From Elusimicrobiota bacterium (GTDB lineage: Bacteria > Elusimicrobiota > Elusimicrobia > UBA1565 > UBA9628): a stretch of DNA of 64,000 bases. The notes beneath the pieces are model-generated. The model made no database searches. It had not been told where the DNA came from and worked only from the letters and a program-made list of their open reading frames with translations. Positions 18,669 through 27,915 of this stretch are shown here, piece by piece. Both the position numbers and the translations under genes were made by a program. The stretch lies in contig JACQPG010000024.1 of assembly GCA_016207665.1 (NCBI GenBank), forward strand, positions 1 to 64,000, written 5' to 3'. Position 1 is the stretch's first letter, and every line of letters starts with the position of its first letter.

Positions 18669-19497
18669 AGATCGCAAGCAACGTGAGATAGAACATTCCG
18701 ACCATAGGCGGCAAATTGTGACAGGTTTTGAATATCTGTCCGATTCTGAAAATGCGGCGCAGGCGAGGATTGTCGCCCCGGCCAAGTTCGAGCAGCACTT
18801 TTCGAATGCCAAATTCTATGCAATCGCTCAATCGAGCTTTGCCTGGCGCGACGAAATCCTTCGTCGTCGTTGTCCAGGGAAAATCTGCCTAGATTATTGT
18901 TGCGGCAACGGCGAGGTGGCGCTCCTCATGGCCAAAATGGGGGCAAGGAAGGCCTATGGTATCGATCTCTCCCCGGTAGCGGTGGAAAATGCCGGGCGGC
19001 TGGCACTTGATGCTGGCGTTGGGGATCGGACGCATTACGCGGTCATGGATGCGGAACAGATGCAGTTCCCGGATAATACTTTTGATGTGATACACGTCTA
19101 TGGGGCATTGCATCATCTGGAATTGAAGTCGGCGCTGGCTGAATTATCCCGTGTATTGAAACCGGATGGAATAATAGTCTGTACTGAGGCTCTGCGCCAC
19201 AATCCGGCCATCCATTGGTACCGCAGGCGCACGCCACATCTGCGCACAGAGTGGGAGGTGGAGCATATCCTGGGCGTTCCTGACATCCGCACTGCAAGTG
19301 CCTGGTTCGGGGCTGTTCGTGTTCGTTTCTTCCATCTATTTACGCTCCTTGCAGTTCCCTTCAGAAAAATAATCTTTTTCCGCCAACTGCTTTGGCTGCT
19401 TGACTGGGCTGACGCTGTAGTCTTGAGAATTCCAGGCCTTCGCTGGATGGCGTGGCAGGCCGTTTTCACCCTGGAGAAGCCAAGAAAGTGGAAGTAA
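18658..19497 (+). CDS. class I SAM-dependent methyltransferase
   Basis: 279-residue methyltransferase. Motif I is ICLDYCCGNGEVALLMAKMG (about residue 80-100), followed by GIDLSPVAV, MQFPDNTFDVIHVYGALHHL and LKPDGIIVCTEA. It starts at ATG 18658 with GGGAGG 8 bases upstream; the longer frame to 18589 would sit inside the glycosyltransferase. A C-terminal hydrophobic stretch (about 225-250) could associate it with the membrane. It lies between a GT4 and an aldo/keto reductase; a sugar or lipid-linked glycan is the probable substrate. Confidence 0.87.
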   Translation: MALEDRKQREIEHSDHRRQIVTGFEYLSDSENAAQARIVAPAKFEQHFSNAKFYAIAQSSFAWRDEILRRRCPGKICLDYCCGNGEVALLMAKMGARKAYGIDLSPVAVENAGRLALDAGVGDRTHYAVMDAEQMQFPDNTFDVIHVYGALHHLELKSALAELSRVLKPDGIIVCTEALRHNPAIHWYRRRTPHLRTEWEVEHILGVPDIRTASAWFGAVRVRFFHLFTLLAVPFRKIIFFRQLLWLLDWADAVVLRIPGLRWMAWQAVFTLEKPRKWK

Positions 19498-20456
19498 TCA
19501 ACATAGCTGGCATGCGCGCATCCCGTATCGGTTTCGGGTGCGCCGCAATCGGCGGCTATGATTATGGTCCTGTTGATGACGAGGTCAGCCTGCGAGCCGT
19601 GGAGGCAGCGTTCGATGCCGGCGTCACTCTTTTCGATGTGGCTGATATCTATGGGCTCGGTCATGCCGAATGTATCCTCGCCAAGGGCCTTGGCAGGCGG
19701 CGCAAGGAAGTCGTCATTGCCACCAAATTCGGTGTCCGCTGGGACGCCCAGACGCGCCACACCTTTAAGGACATCAGTTCGGGCTATGCGCGCAAGGCAC
19801 TGGAAGCCAGCCTAAGACGTTTACGTCTAGATTGCATCCCGCTCTACCAAGTCCATTGGCCGGATGGCACGACTCCGATAGAGGATGTACTGGAGGAGCT
19901 CGATCGTTGCCGCAAAGCCGGCAAGCTGCGGGCCATTGGAATGTGCAATTTCGATCCACACAAGGATGGCGGCGCAATCGCCGAATTCGACGTCAATACC
20001 ATTCAACTGCCGTTCAGCCTGATCGATAGTTGCCATCGCGCTGCTTTTGATTATGGGCGCAACAGACTTGGTGTCAGAACCTTGGCTTACAATGTGCTGG
20101 CGCACGGTTTCCTCAGCGGAAAATATGCGCCCGATTCCACATTCACTGGATCCGACTTGCGCACGCGGAAGAATTCCTTTCTGCAAGGCGATGCGGACGC
20201 AAATTGGCGTGTTGTCGAGCTGTTGAAAGCGGCTGCCGATCGTCTTGGCGTGACGCCGGCGCAGATAGCCATTCGATGGGCCTTAAACCAGTCGTCCGTA
20301 GACTGCGTACTAGTGGGAGCGAAAGATGTCGCACAGTCACGCCAGAATGCGAACGCCATCAATATGACCTTACCGGTAGACATTGCTGCGGCTCTGGATG
20401 AGGCTGCAAAGGGCCTTGCTGGCCGTGGCTATGCCAAGCCATCCCATGCCCAATGA
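19488..20456 (+). CDS. aldo/keto reductase
   Basis: 322-residue NADPH-dependent oxidoreductase with a TIM-barrel fold. The catalytic tetrad is seen as Asp and Tyr in FDVADIYGLGHAE, Lys in VIATKFG, and His in YQVHWPDG. The NADP-binding C-terminal region reads QIAIRWALNQSSVDCVLVGAK. GTG 19488 is chosen because it overlaps the methyltransferase by only 10 bases; ATG 19512 is an alternative. In a glycan locus the likely role is reduction of a keto-sugar intermediate or oxidation of a deoxysugar, but broad carbonyl reduction cannot be excluded. The stop overlaps the next start (ATGA). Confidence 0.88.
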   Translation: MEVINIAGMRASRIGFGCAAIGGYDYGPVDDEVSLRAVEAAFDAGVTLFDVADIYGLGHAECILAKGLGRRRKEVVIATKFGVRWDAQTRHTFKDISSGYARKALEASLRRLRLDCIPLYQVHWPDGTTPIEDVLEELDRCRKAGKLRAIGMCNFDPHKDGGAIAEFDVNTIQLPFSLIDSCHRAAFDYGRNRLGVRTLAYNVLAHGFLSGKYAPDSTFTGSDLRTRKNSFLQGDADANWRVVELLKAAADRLGVTPAQIAIRWALNQSSVDCVLVGAKDVAQSRQNANAINMTLPVDIAAALDEAAKGLAGRGYAKPSHAQ

Positions 20457-21205
20457 TACGGTGCATCGATGTGCTGGCCTCCATCCTTGGGCTAATCGCA
20501 TGCGCCCCACTTTTATGCATATGTTGTTTGCTTATCTGGCTACGTGATTTCCGCAGTCCCATCTATGTGGCTTCACGGATCGGACTCGGCGGAAGGAATT
20601 TCCAGATGTTCAAATTGCGGTCCATGGTGGTCGAGGCTGAGCGGATCGGCGGTTCTTCCTCCGGTGCGAACGACCCACGGATTACACCGCTTGGGAAAGT
20701 TATCCGCCAGTCGAAATTGGACGAGCTCATGCAGCTGTGGAACGTCCTGAGGGGCGATATGAGCTTGGTTGGACCACGCCCCCAGGTCGGTTGGGCGGTT
20801 AGAGATTATACGGCTACAGAACGTCGTCTTCTTAGTGTACGGCCGGGAATTACCGATCCTTCCAGCATTGTATTTGCTGACCAGGATGATATCCTTACCG
20901 GAACAGACGATCCAGACTTGCTCTACAACCAGATTATCCGGCCATGGAAGAGCCGTCTGGCATTGCTATATGTAGAGCGGGGGGATTTCCGCAGCTATTG
21001 TGAACTCATTTTTACCACAGTCTTAGGAATTTTGTCGCGGCGTTGGGCTTTGAATCGGATTAATCACATCATCGCCCGTCTCGGTGCCGATGAGGAACTC
21101 TTGCGTGTCGCCCGCCGGGATAGGCCTCTATACGCCGCCGCGCCGCCCGGGGCTAACGCGATCGTTAGCCATACTGATTCAAGGCTTGGTCACCAGTTGT
21201 TGTAG
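20453..21205 (+). CDS. initiating sugar transferase (undecaprenyl-P phosphotransferase)
   Basis: 250-residue monotopic phosphoglycosyl transferase (PglC/WcaJ-C-terminal type). One N-terminal hydrophobic helix (LASILGLIACAPLLCICCLL) is followed by PIYVASRIGLGGRNFQMFKLRSM, DPRITPLGKVIRQSKLDELM and RGDMSLVGPRPQ, the complete family signature with its catalytic Asp-Glu pair (KLDELMQLWNVLRG). It should start O-unit assembly by moving a sugar-1-phosphate to undecaprenyl phosphate. The ATG overlaps the aldo/keto reductase stop. The C-terminal 30 residues are extra relative to PglC. Confidence 0.92.
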   Translation: MIRCIDVLASILGLIACAPLLCICCLLIWLRDFRSPIYVASRIGLGGRNFQMFKLRSMVVEAERIGGSSSGANDPRITPLGKVIRQSKLDELMQLWNVLRGDMSLVGPRPQVGWAVRDYTATERRLLSVRPGITDPSSIVFADQDDILTGTDDPDLLYNQIIRPWKSRLALLYVERGDFRSYCELIFTTVLGILSRRWALNRINHIIARLGADEELLRVARRDRPLYAAAPPGANAIVSHTDSRLGHQLL

Positions 21206-21215
21206 ATCGTATAAT
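21186..21215 (+). promoter_or_regulatory. putative sigma-70 promoter
   Basis: TTGGTC (21186-21191), an 18-base spacer and a consensus TATAAT (21210-21215) lie at the end of the sugar transferase gene, 22 bases before the methyltransferase ATG at 21238. The leader holds GAGGAGA as ribosome-binding site. It would allow separate expression of the last plus-strand gene. Confidence 0.45.
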
Positions 21216-21237
21216 CGCCATTAGAGGAGACACTCAG

Positions 21238-21939
21238 ATGAAGGAATCTTATCTTCGAGGCACTGATGAGGCACTCGATTACTGGACCAAACGAAGAGGC
21301 GCCGGCGACTTCGCTCAAAAGAGCCTGGCCGCGTTCAACATCGCACAGACGACCTACCGCACCGACGCGCTCTTCCGAGCGATCCATTTTATGGAAAAGA
21401 GCGGTCTTGATGTAGAAAGGGCCCAGGTGCTCGATATCGGCTCGGGCCAGGGCATGGGTCTTTATCCGTTTCTGTTAACCGGCTTCACAGTGTCGCAGCT
21501 GCATGGCATCGAGCAACAGGAAGCCCGCGTCCAGGTCGGCAAAGAGGTCTTACCCATCCTTGATATCCAACGGGGGGATGCCGCGCACTTGCCTTATGAG
21601 GCCGAGAGCTTCGATATCGTTTCGGAGCAGTTTTGCTTCTGCCATATCCCTGATGAAACGATCAAACCGAAGATCGCTGGAGAGATGCTTCGGGTGCTAA
21701 GGCCAGGGGGGTTTGCCATGATCCTCGACTGGCGCTTCCGTAGTCCCCGCCATCAAATTTATGGGCTCGGGGTTCGGAGAATCCAGGAACTGTTTGGTCT
21801 ACCGGTTGTCGGTCGATTCCCAGCGCAATTATGGCCTCAAGTCGGTCGCCCTCTAAGTCAGTATATGCCGTCACTTTACCCCTTGGCCCGTCGCATCCCA
21901 TTTCTTACCGGATCATGGATAACTCTTTTGAAGAAATAA
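21238..21939 (+). CDS. class I SAM-dependent methyltransferase
   Basis: 233-residue Methyltransf_11/25-type protein: motif I VLDIGSGQGMGLYPFLL (about 61-77), GIEQQEARV, then LPYEAESFDIVSEQFCFCHI and MLRVLRPGGFAMILDWRFR. GAGGAGA lies 7 bases before ATG 21238. It is the last gene of the plus-strand series and converges, with a 15-base gap, on the minus-strand series. No clear terminator lies in the gap. The target is unknown. Confidence 0.88.
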   Translation: MKESYLRGTDEALDYWTKRRGAGDFAQKSLAAFNIAQTTYRTDALFRAIHFMEKSGLDVERAQVLDIGSGQGMGLYPFLLTGFTVSQLHGIEQQEARVQVGKEVLPILDIQRGDAAHLPYEAESFDIVSEQFCFCHIPDETIKPKIAGEMLRVLRPGGFAMILDWRFRSPRHQIYGLGVRRIQELFGLPVVGRFPAQLWPQVGRPLSQYMPSLYPLARRIPFLTGSWITLLKK

Positions 21940-21954
21940 AGTTCCGGGAGCCTA

Positions 21955-23094
21955 TTACGGACGCCCGGGCTGATCGTGCAGTATCTGTCCGTACAGCTGC
22001 TTGATTTTGCTCGCTTGGGTCTCCCATCGATAGTTCTCAAGAGCGGCTTGCCTGGCATTGGATGCATACCACACGCAAAGTTCGGGGTCTGCCAGGAGCG
22101 TCTTGATCGCTTTAGATATCTTCACTGGGTCGTGGGGGTCGACAGCAATGCCGCATTCATGCCTTTTGATGAAGGCCTCCCATTTGGGAAAATTGGGAAC
22201 GACAACCGGCAATCCGGCCGCCATCGCCTCGAACAACCTATTGGAGCGGATATCATAATGGTTCGGGCAATCAGAAAATAGATTGATTGAGATGGACGCA
22301 TCGAGCATCCGTTGGATGACCGTGCCGAATGGGACGCTTCCTATGTACTCGACTTTCGACCAATAAGCCCTCAGTTTGCATGTGTCCAGCAGGGCTTGGT
22401 CGTTGTGATTCCCGCCGATAATGGCCGCGAAGGATTCTTCGCGAATCAATTCGAGAGCGTCTACGAACTCCGGGAAGCATCTTTTCAACGATGCTCCCCC
22501 TAAGAAGAGAATCCGGCGGTTGGCGTACCTTTGCCGAGAGATGGCAGCACCGAGCAGCTCCGGGCCGATATTCGGGTAATTGTGCGCTGAGACCACTTTG
22601 GCGCCGCTTAATGTGGTGAACTTCTCGCGAAGTTCGTCATCGGCTGTGACGGTACCGTCGAATATCTTGACTGAAAGTTTGAGAGCCAACTGCATGATCA
22701 AGGCAATGAGTGGCCTTAGGGGGCGGGGAATCCATTCTTTAGCGAGAACATCCCCAGGGTAGTTTTCATGAATGTCGATGACGACCTTTCCTCCCAAAAC
22801 CTTCAGTAGCATCCCAAAGGGGATCAGATCCGGATCATGAAAATGATAGAGGTCGCCGTTGAGCTGCCATGCCTTGTGGAAAATTCGGAAAGTCGTCATG
22901 AAAAAACGGCCGAATCGGGTCTTGGCTCGAGTGATGGTGATAGTCGTCGCGCCATTCAACGTCGTCTCTTCGCACGAGGAAGATGGTGCCACTAGATACG
23001 TTTCATAACCCGACGCAGCCAGAGAAGTGATTTCCTTGTAATAGATCCGATTGTCGGTTGGAGGATGCGCCGATGTGAAATGAACAATCCGCAT
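21955..23094 (-). CDS. family 4 glycosyltransferase
   Basis: 379-residue GT-B glycosyltransferase. N-terminal domain begins RIVHFTSAHPPTDNRIYYKE, with LYHFHDPDLIPFGMLLK and VVIDIHENYPGDV. The C-terminal donor domain has RILFLGGASLKR and the EX7E-type region NRLFEAMAAGLPVVVPNF. It is the last gene of the minus-strand series. It should act on lipid-linked O-unit intermediates in the cytoplasm. Donor unknown. Confidence 0.9.
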   Translation of the reverse strand: MRIVHFTSAHPPTDNRIYYKEITSLAASGYETYLVAPSSSCEETTLNGATTITITRAKTRFGRFFMTTFRIFHKAWQLNGDLYHFHDPDLIPFGMLLKVLGGKVVIDIHENYPGDVLAKEWIPRPLRPLIALIMQLALKLSVKIFDGTVTADDELREKFTTLSGAKVVSAHNYPNIGPELLGAAISRQRYANRRILFLGGASLKRCFPEFVDALELIREESFAAIIGGNHNDQALLDTCKLRAYWSKVEYIGSVPFGTVIQRMLDASISINLFSDCPNHYDIRSNRLFEAMAAGLPVVVPNFPKWEAFIKRHECGIAVDPHDPVKISKAIKTLLADPELCVWYASNARQAALENYRWETQASKIKQLYGQILHDQPGRP

Positions 23095-23097
23095 AAA

Positions 23098-24303
23098 TCA
23101 GGCACGCCTCGCGGCAGGCAGGTGAAGGGTCTTTCTTGCGTGGAGGCTGGGGGAAGAAAGCGCCTGACCGTTCAGCCAAGCCAGTAATAATCCAAGGAAT
23201 ACATATAGATACCGGGCGCTTGTGAACCCCCCGCTCTTGGAAAAATTGAACATCATATAAGTTGCGAGCATAAGGAGATAAGTCCCGGTCCTTGATTTGA
23301 TCGCCATCGGCGTCAATTGAAGCAGCCGCAAGAGCCCCAGCGAAAACAACAGGAAACCAAATACCCCGGTCTCGGCAAAAGCCTCCAAAAACAGGTTGTG
23401 AGGATAATTATGTTCATCAATGCCATAGGCAGCTAATCCATAGCCTCCAAGACCGACGCCCAGCAATGGATGCTCAAAAATGATCTGCAAGGCGATCAGA
23501 AACAGGGGTAGGCGGAGGGCTTTCTCCAGTGATTCCTCCCATCCGCCGACGATTCGTTGTCTGAGGAACCCCGCGCCCTCCCATTGGAGGAGCGCGAACA
23601 GCAATACGGCGCCGAATGCGAGGGAACCCACCGTGCGCCGGTTAAAAACCCTAACCCGGCCGTGGCGAATCATCAAATAAATCGCGACCGTCATCAGAAG
23701 AAATAGAAACGGTCCTCGCGCGCCGACCAGAGCTATAGCGGCACCGCCCATCATGGCTATGCCGATACTCGTGAGCGTCGGCCTTGATAGCAACGTGAGT
23801 ATACCCAGGCCGATAGTCGTTCCAATCGTGAGATAGTCGTGCGTCTCACCTGCCTTTCCCTTCGCGAGGAGCTGCCCAATGGTGTCTGTTCGATACATGT
23901 TCAGGATGATGGCGATGGCGATAAGGCCCGTGAATGCCAGCCAGAAAGTAAAGGAGGAAAAATCCTCCGTCTTCTTAAAGCAGAGCAAGGGGAAGATGAA
24001 AGTAATGATGTTTAGGATGATCGAAAGGGCTTTTGTGTGCACGAACGTGCTCGATATTGAATAGGCCGACGTTCCGAGATACCATAAGAGAAATGCCAGC
24101 GAATACAAAATGGCCGGCCGAACTTCTGGGATGAATCGGTGGCGCCGCAGCATGACCGAGGACATCAATATCAGTGCGGTGGGAATCCCGAAGAGGATGG
24201 TCGCGTCGATGGGGAAAATATCAAAGGGTTTTAGGAGACCTGAGAATACAAAGAGAAAATAGACGCCACATTTTAGAAACGAAGTAATGCTTCTAAGGCT
24301 CAT
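23098..24303 (-). CDS. O-antigen ligase/polymerase (Wzy_C family)
   Basis: 401-residue polytopic protein with about eleven hydrophobic helices and the Wzy_C/WaaL-type periplasmic loop. The loop includes HPLLGVGLGGYGLAAYGIDE and HNYPHNLFLEAFAETGVFGF, the HN motif and surrounding pattern typical of O-antigen ligases. It overlaps the flippase gene by 11 bases and is followed by a GT4 gene after 3 bases. It is the second family member in the window (see 8046). The HN-containing loop makes the ligase role slightly more likely here, though Wzy is equally possible. Confidence 0.88.
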   Translation of the reverse strand: MSLRSITSFLKCGVYFLFVFSGLLKPFDIFPIDATILFGIPTALILMSSVMLRRHRFIPEVRPAILYSLAFLLWYLGTSAYSISSTFVHTKALSIILNIITFIFPLLCFKKTEDFSSFTFWLAFTGLIAIAIILNMYRTDTIGQLLAKGKAGETHDYLTIGTTIGLGILTLLSRPTLTSIGIAMMGGAAIALVGARGPFLFLLMTVAIYLMIRHGRVRVFNRRTVGSLAFGAVLLFALLQWEGAGFLRQRIVGGWEESLEKALRLPLFLIALQIIFEHPLLGVGLGGYGLAAYGIDEHNYPHNLFLEAFAETGVFGFLLFSLGLLRLLQLTPMAIKSRTGTYLLMLATYMMFNFSKSGGFTSARYLYVFLGLLLAWLNGQALSSPSLHARKTLHLPAARRA

Positions 24304-25594
24304 AGAGCGGCAATCTGCGGGCCGGTTTTTGGACGATTGCTTTTAGTTCAGCCCATGAGAGGTTAATGAAATCGCGCGGTTTCACGGAAAATGTTCCGGA
24401 AAAGACAGCCGCAATAAACCCAAACGAACAAAGAGACGCGATCAGGTTGCTCCATGCTGCCCCTTGAAGGCCCATGCGCGGAAGGAGTGCATATGACAAT
24501 ACAGCTATGACCAGAAGATTGATCATCATCATCTGGGTTCCGTATTTCTGCATCGCTCGGCCAGCCAACGAGTTAAAGAGAATGCCGCTCAAAGCGGAGG
24601 GAAGCATGGCGATCGTCAAAAGTGTCATCGTTCTTTCACTGCCGGCGAATTGTGCTCCGAAGAGAATTGACACGATGGCTTCAGGAAACATCATGATGGG
24701 AACGAGGCACGCCACGCTTGCGATTGCGACTATCTTGACCACGGAAACGGTCAAGCGCGCGCCGTGAGATAAGTCCCGGCTGGCGGAGACATGCGCATAA
24801 AGCACCGTCGATAGTTGCTGCGGCAGGTTCGCGAACATCGTCGGGATGGTGTTTGCCGCCGTGAAGAGGCCGACCGACCGCGTCCCCACAAAGTAACTGA
24901 GCAGGAAGTAGTTGATGCGTTGTGAGACAAAGGTTCCAATTTGCATCGCTAACAGATGGATGCCCTGCTGATACGCCTGCAGGATGATTCGCGGTCGGAT
25001 GGCGGCGATGGAGCAGGTAGTTTTAAAGCCCACCGAAGTGGATATTAAAAGCAGCAAAACTAACAGCCGAGATATTAGATAGGCGGAGAGAACGCTTATT
25101 AGTGACAGCCACCTTAACTGCCACGCCGCGAAAATGCCTGCTAGGAAAACAAGATCCTCGAAGACGACCGACTGATTGTAAGCATTAAATCGCTTGCTGC
25201 CCAACAGCAGATGGCGCAGCTCGGTCATCAGGACTGTAAGGCTCGTTATGGCGATGACATATGAAATCTCAAGGGGGGACAATTGGGAGACTCGCGCCAG
25301 GATTAGATAAGAAGGGATGGCAAAGAGCATGGAGAGTGCGAGAAAATAGAAGAAGATCGTGCTGGCGATCTCTCGTGTGGAGAATGCTTCGGAAGCGATC
25401 AGTTGGATAGAAGCGACGGATATTCCGGAGTCAACCAGCGCGGCCGCGAGACTGATGGACAGCATGACGATAGCCAAGGAGCCGCGGAGATCCGGCCCGA
25501 GCAGTCGCGCTAAAATGATGCTGGTAATCGAGCCAAAGATAAGTATAGGCACCCGCCAAGATATCATCTGAATGGAATCGGAGGCAAAGGACAT
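24293..25594 (-). CDS. Wzx-type oligosaccharide flippase
   Basis: Polytopic transporter of the MOP/polysaccharide-synthase superfamily with about 12-14 hydrophobic helices. It should flip undecaprenyl-PP-linked O-units to the periplasm. Typical segments are ISWRVPILIFGSITSIILAR near the N-terminus, GLFTAANTIPTMFANLPQQL and LAGRAMQKYGTQM. ATG 25594 follows the stop of the upstream gene by one base; a GTG at 25603 is an alternative start overlapping it by 8. Position in the series next to a ligase/polymerase is as expected for a Wzx/Wzy pathway. Confidence 0.88.
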   Translation of the reverse strand: MSFASDSIQMISWRVPILIFGSITSIILARLLGPDLRGSLAIVMLSISLAAALVDSGISVASIQLIASEAFSTREIASTIFFYFLALSMLFAIPSYLILARVSQLSPLEISYVIAITSLTVLMTELRHLLLGSKRFNAYNQSVVFEDLVFLAGIFAAWQLRWLSLISVLSAYLISRLLVLLLLISTSVGFKTTCSIAAIRPRIILQAYQQGIHLLAMQIGTFVSQRINYFLLSYFVGTRSVGLFTAANTIPTMFANLPQQLSTVLYAHVSASRDLSHGARLTVSVVKIVAIASVACLVPIMMFPEAIVSILFGAQFAGSERTMTLLTIAMLPSALSGILFNSLAGRAMQKYGTQMMMINLLVIAVLSYALLPRMGLQGAAWSNLIASLCSFGFIAAVFSGTFSVKPRDFINLSWAELKAIVQKPARRLPLYEP

Positions 25595-25595
25595 T

Positions 25596-26765
25596 TCAAT
25601 CACTTTCGGAAGCGGTAGGGTTGTTTGCGCTCATGCCCGCTTTAATGATCCGAAGAAAACTGTCGACTTGGGCCTGGAAATTGAGGTGTTGCTCCGCGTA
25701 GGCGCGAGCCTTAGCCCCGATTTCCCACATAACCTCTTTCTTGTCCACGAGATTGCGAATGACGCGGGCGGCCTCTTGGACAAAATCTTGTGGATTGACC
25801 AGCACGGCCGCCCCTGGAACCATGAAGTTTCTCTGCGTGCCGCTCTTCCCGTCAACGCTTAACGCTATTCGGCCGCACGCCATGGCCTCTCGGACGATAC
25901 TTCCGCCTTGGGGATCCTCTTCGAGTAAGGGAACGATATCCATAGCATTGATGAATTGATTGACCTCCGACATTGGGACCCAGCCGGTGAGGATGGTGCG
26001 ATCGGTCAATCCCCAATCCCGAATCAGTTTTTGTATGCCGTCAAACCATGGACCGCCGCCCACCAGGAGCAGCCGAAATCTATGGAAGCCGAGGTCCCGT
26101 AGTTCCTTGCATAGGGCTACGGTATTGCCGACTTGCATGTTTGTCGCGATCCGGCCGACCCAGCCGATGACGATTTCATCACTGAATATGCCCAGGCTAT
26201 TGCGGACGGCATCGCGTTTGGGCGTGTCGAACGGGAAGAACATCGTTGTATCAACACAGAGGCGAAGCTCGAAGAGCTTGGATTGAGACACCCCTTTGCG
26301 TTTTAATTCCTCGAATACGGCCTGCCAACCGAAATAGCCGTCGATCAGTTTGTCGATACATATCCATCTATAAAAGCGGTATAACGTTGGCTCAACCTGA
26401 ATAAGGCTGCAGCCGATAAATCGGTAATGTCGTATTCTCAGGCGGCGAGCGACCAGGCCGCAAAGCAGGCTGCCGAGGCCACTGCCGGAAACAATGATAT
26501 CGAATCTATTACTGCGACAGTATGCCGTAAGGGCCCGAAGAATAGTGATCAGTTTCCAGGGGCGGAAGAGGTAGTCCTTCCCAGCGAGGTGGATCGGGAT
26601 CTGGTGGAGTTTTGCATGAGCGGCAATGGCATTCTGCATGCCGTCGCCATAAAGATAGATCATATGAACTTCATGATCCTTCGGCGGGATGCGCTTGATA
26701 ATATGATACGTTTGAGTTTGTTGCCCACCGAGATTCATCGACTCGTAATAGAATGCGATCCTCAT
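25596..26765 (-). CDS. family 4 glycosyltransferase
   Basis: 389-residue GT-B glycosyltransferase. N-terminus IAFYYESMNLGGQQTQTYHI (the Gly-rich acceptor loop), VIGWVGRIATNMQVGN in the donor domain, and the EX7E region GGSIVREAMACGRIALSV. Acts presumably on lipid-linked glycan in the cytoplasm. It overlaps the WbqC-like gene by 4 bases and is coupled to the flippase downstream. Donor unknown. Confidence 0.9.
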   Translation of the reverse strand: MRIAFYYESMNLGGQQTQTYHIIKRIPPKDHEVHMIYLYGDGMQNAIAAHAKLHQIPIHLAGKDYLFRPWKLITILRALTAYCRSNRFDIIVSGSGLGSLLCGLVARRLRIRHYRFIGCSLIQVEPTLYRFYRWICIDKLIDGYFGWQAVFEELKRKGVSQSKLFELRLCVDTTMFFPFDTPKRDAVRNSLGIFSDEIVIGWVGRIATNMQVGNTVALCKELRDLGFHRFRLLLVGGGPWFDGIQKLIRDWGLTDRTILTGWVPMSEVNQFINAMDIVPLLEEDPQGGSIVREAMACGRIALSVDGKSGTQRNFMVPGAAVLVNPQDFVQEAARVIRNLVDKKEVMWEIGAKARAYAEQHLNFQAQVDSFLRIIKAGMSANNPTASESD

Positions 26766-27472
26766 GATCTCGTCACCCAGGAGGCAACCGTTTCCTCGCC
26801 CGCGAAGAAGAGGGCATCCAGGATGGACAGGCCGGGAACAAAGGTGGGCGCCCGAAGTTGGCGATAGCTCGGATGCTGGAAATTGTTGTATTCCAAAATA
26901 ATGCCTTGTTTGGCGAACAGGTGGTCTTCCTGATAGCCCTGCGCGCCGCTTCCGCAGCGATAGGTGTCCGCGCCGACTTTCTTGAGAAGGTCTATCAGCA
27001 GTTGAGTACTGCGTGTGTGGACGTCAAGAGTGGAACTGTAGATAATTTGGGTGTGGATGCCCAGCAGGCGCATGACACCTTCGATGAAGCGCATGTTCCT
27101 GCGCATAAGATTTTGATCTAAATCGGAGAAATAGGCTTCTGCGAAGTGAAAATAGCGGGAAAAAAATGGGGCGTTGGCATAGGCCATCCGAATGGTCTTA
27201 AGCGCGTTCATCTGGAGATCGGCGATCGCGGTGTTGATGGTCATATCCCTGATGGGAACCCCGATGACGCCGTGTTTGGTTGGCTTGTTGAGTGGGACTG
27301 ATAACCAGGTTGCCCGGCCATTGACCAAAATACTTACGCGCCTGCCCCAAAACGCCGCATCTCTGGGATTGTTCTCGACATGGTCAAGCACGATCCAGCA
27401 GTCCGAATGGGCTATCTTGTCGAATAGGCCCAGCCACGGAAGAAAATCAGGTTGATGAATGGTGGCTTTCAC
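26762..27472 (-). CDS. WbqC-like family protein
   Basis: 236-residue member of the WbqC family, found in O-antigen and capsule loci. Signature segments are IHQPDFLPWLGLFDKI at the N-terminus and VLDHVENNPRDAAFWGRR, WLSVPLNKP further on. The biochemical role is not firmly established; it is often next to DegT aminotransferases and acyltransferases and has been proposed to act in amino-sugar N-acylation. Here it sits between a GT4 and a GNAT acetyltransferase, with 4-base overlaps on both sides, so all three are translationally coupled. Confidence 0.88.
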   Translation of the reverse strand: MKATIHQPDFLPWLGLFDKIAHSDCWIVLDHVENNPRDAAFWGRRVSILVNGRATWLSVPLNKPTKHGVIGVPIRDMTINTAIADLQMNALKTIRMAYANAPFFSRYFHFAEAYFSDLDQNLMRRNMRFIEGVMRLLGIHTQIIYSSTLDVHTRSTQLLIDLLKKVGADTYRCGSGAQGYQEDHLFAKQGIILEYNNFQHPSYRQLRAPTFVPGLSILDALFFAGEETVASWVTRS

Positions 27473-27915
27473 AGGAGATTCACGGTCGTGTGGTAGACGG
27501 TAGCTGGGCTCACAGAAAAATACTTCTTGTATAGTTTTCCAGCGCGAACTTGATCGTCGGTTTTCACGATGACCTTCCGAATCGATTTATCTGATTTAGC
27601 TCGCCTGAGGAAAGCCCGTACCAGCTGTTTGCCATAACCCTGGCCCTGCCGCGAAGGGCAAATAATGACCTCCTCCAATTCGTATCCGAATCCGAGGTAA
27701 CGAGGCATGGCGAACCGATTACATGTCAGAATGCCTATCGGGAATTTCCCAGTATAGCCGACGAGCATTTCGAAGTTAGAATGGTCCATTAAGTGATTAG
27801 CCCGCACGTATCTCTCGAAATCCGATAACGAGTAGCGCGCTCGTCCCCGCAATTCCTTCAAGCATTGAAAGGCAAATTCCAGAGAGTCGTCCGAGAGCGC
27901 TTTGAGTTTAATCAT
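27469..27915 (-). CDS. GNAT family N-acetyltransferase
   Basis: 148-residue GNAT. The acetyl-CoA loop is visible as VIICPSRQGQGYGKQLV (Q/R-x-x-G-x-G at about 92-98), followed by the alpha3 helix and a C-terminal strand. It overlaps both neighbours by 4 bases. It lies immediately after a DegT aminotransferase gene, so the simplest reading is that it acylates the amino group installed on a keto-sugar. Confidence 0.85.
   Translation of the reverse strand: MIKLKALSDDSLEFAFQCLKELRGRARYSLSDFERYVRANHLMDHSNFEMLVGYTGKFPIGILTCNRFAMPRYLGFGYELEEVIICPSRQGQGYGKQLVRAFLRRAKSDKSIRKVIVKTDDQVRAGKLYKKYFSVSPATVYHTTVNLL

Noticed and set aside
21940..21980. Possible terminator between converging series
   Set aside because: Only a weak CCGGG/CCCGG pairing without a U-tract is seen.
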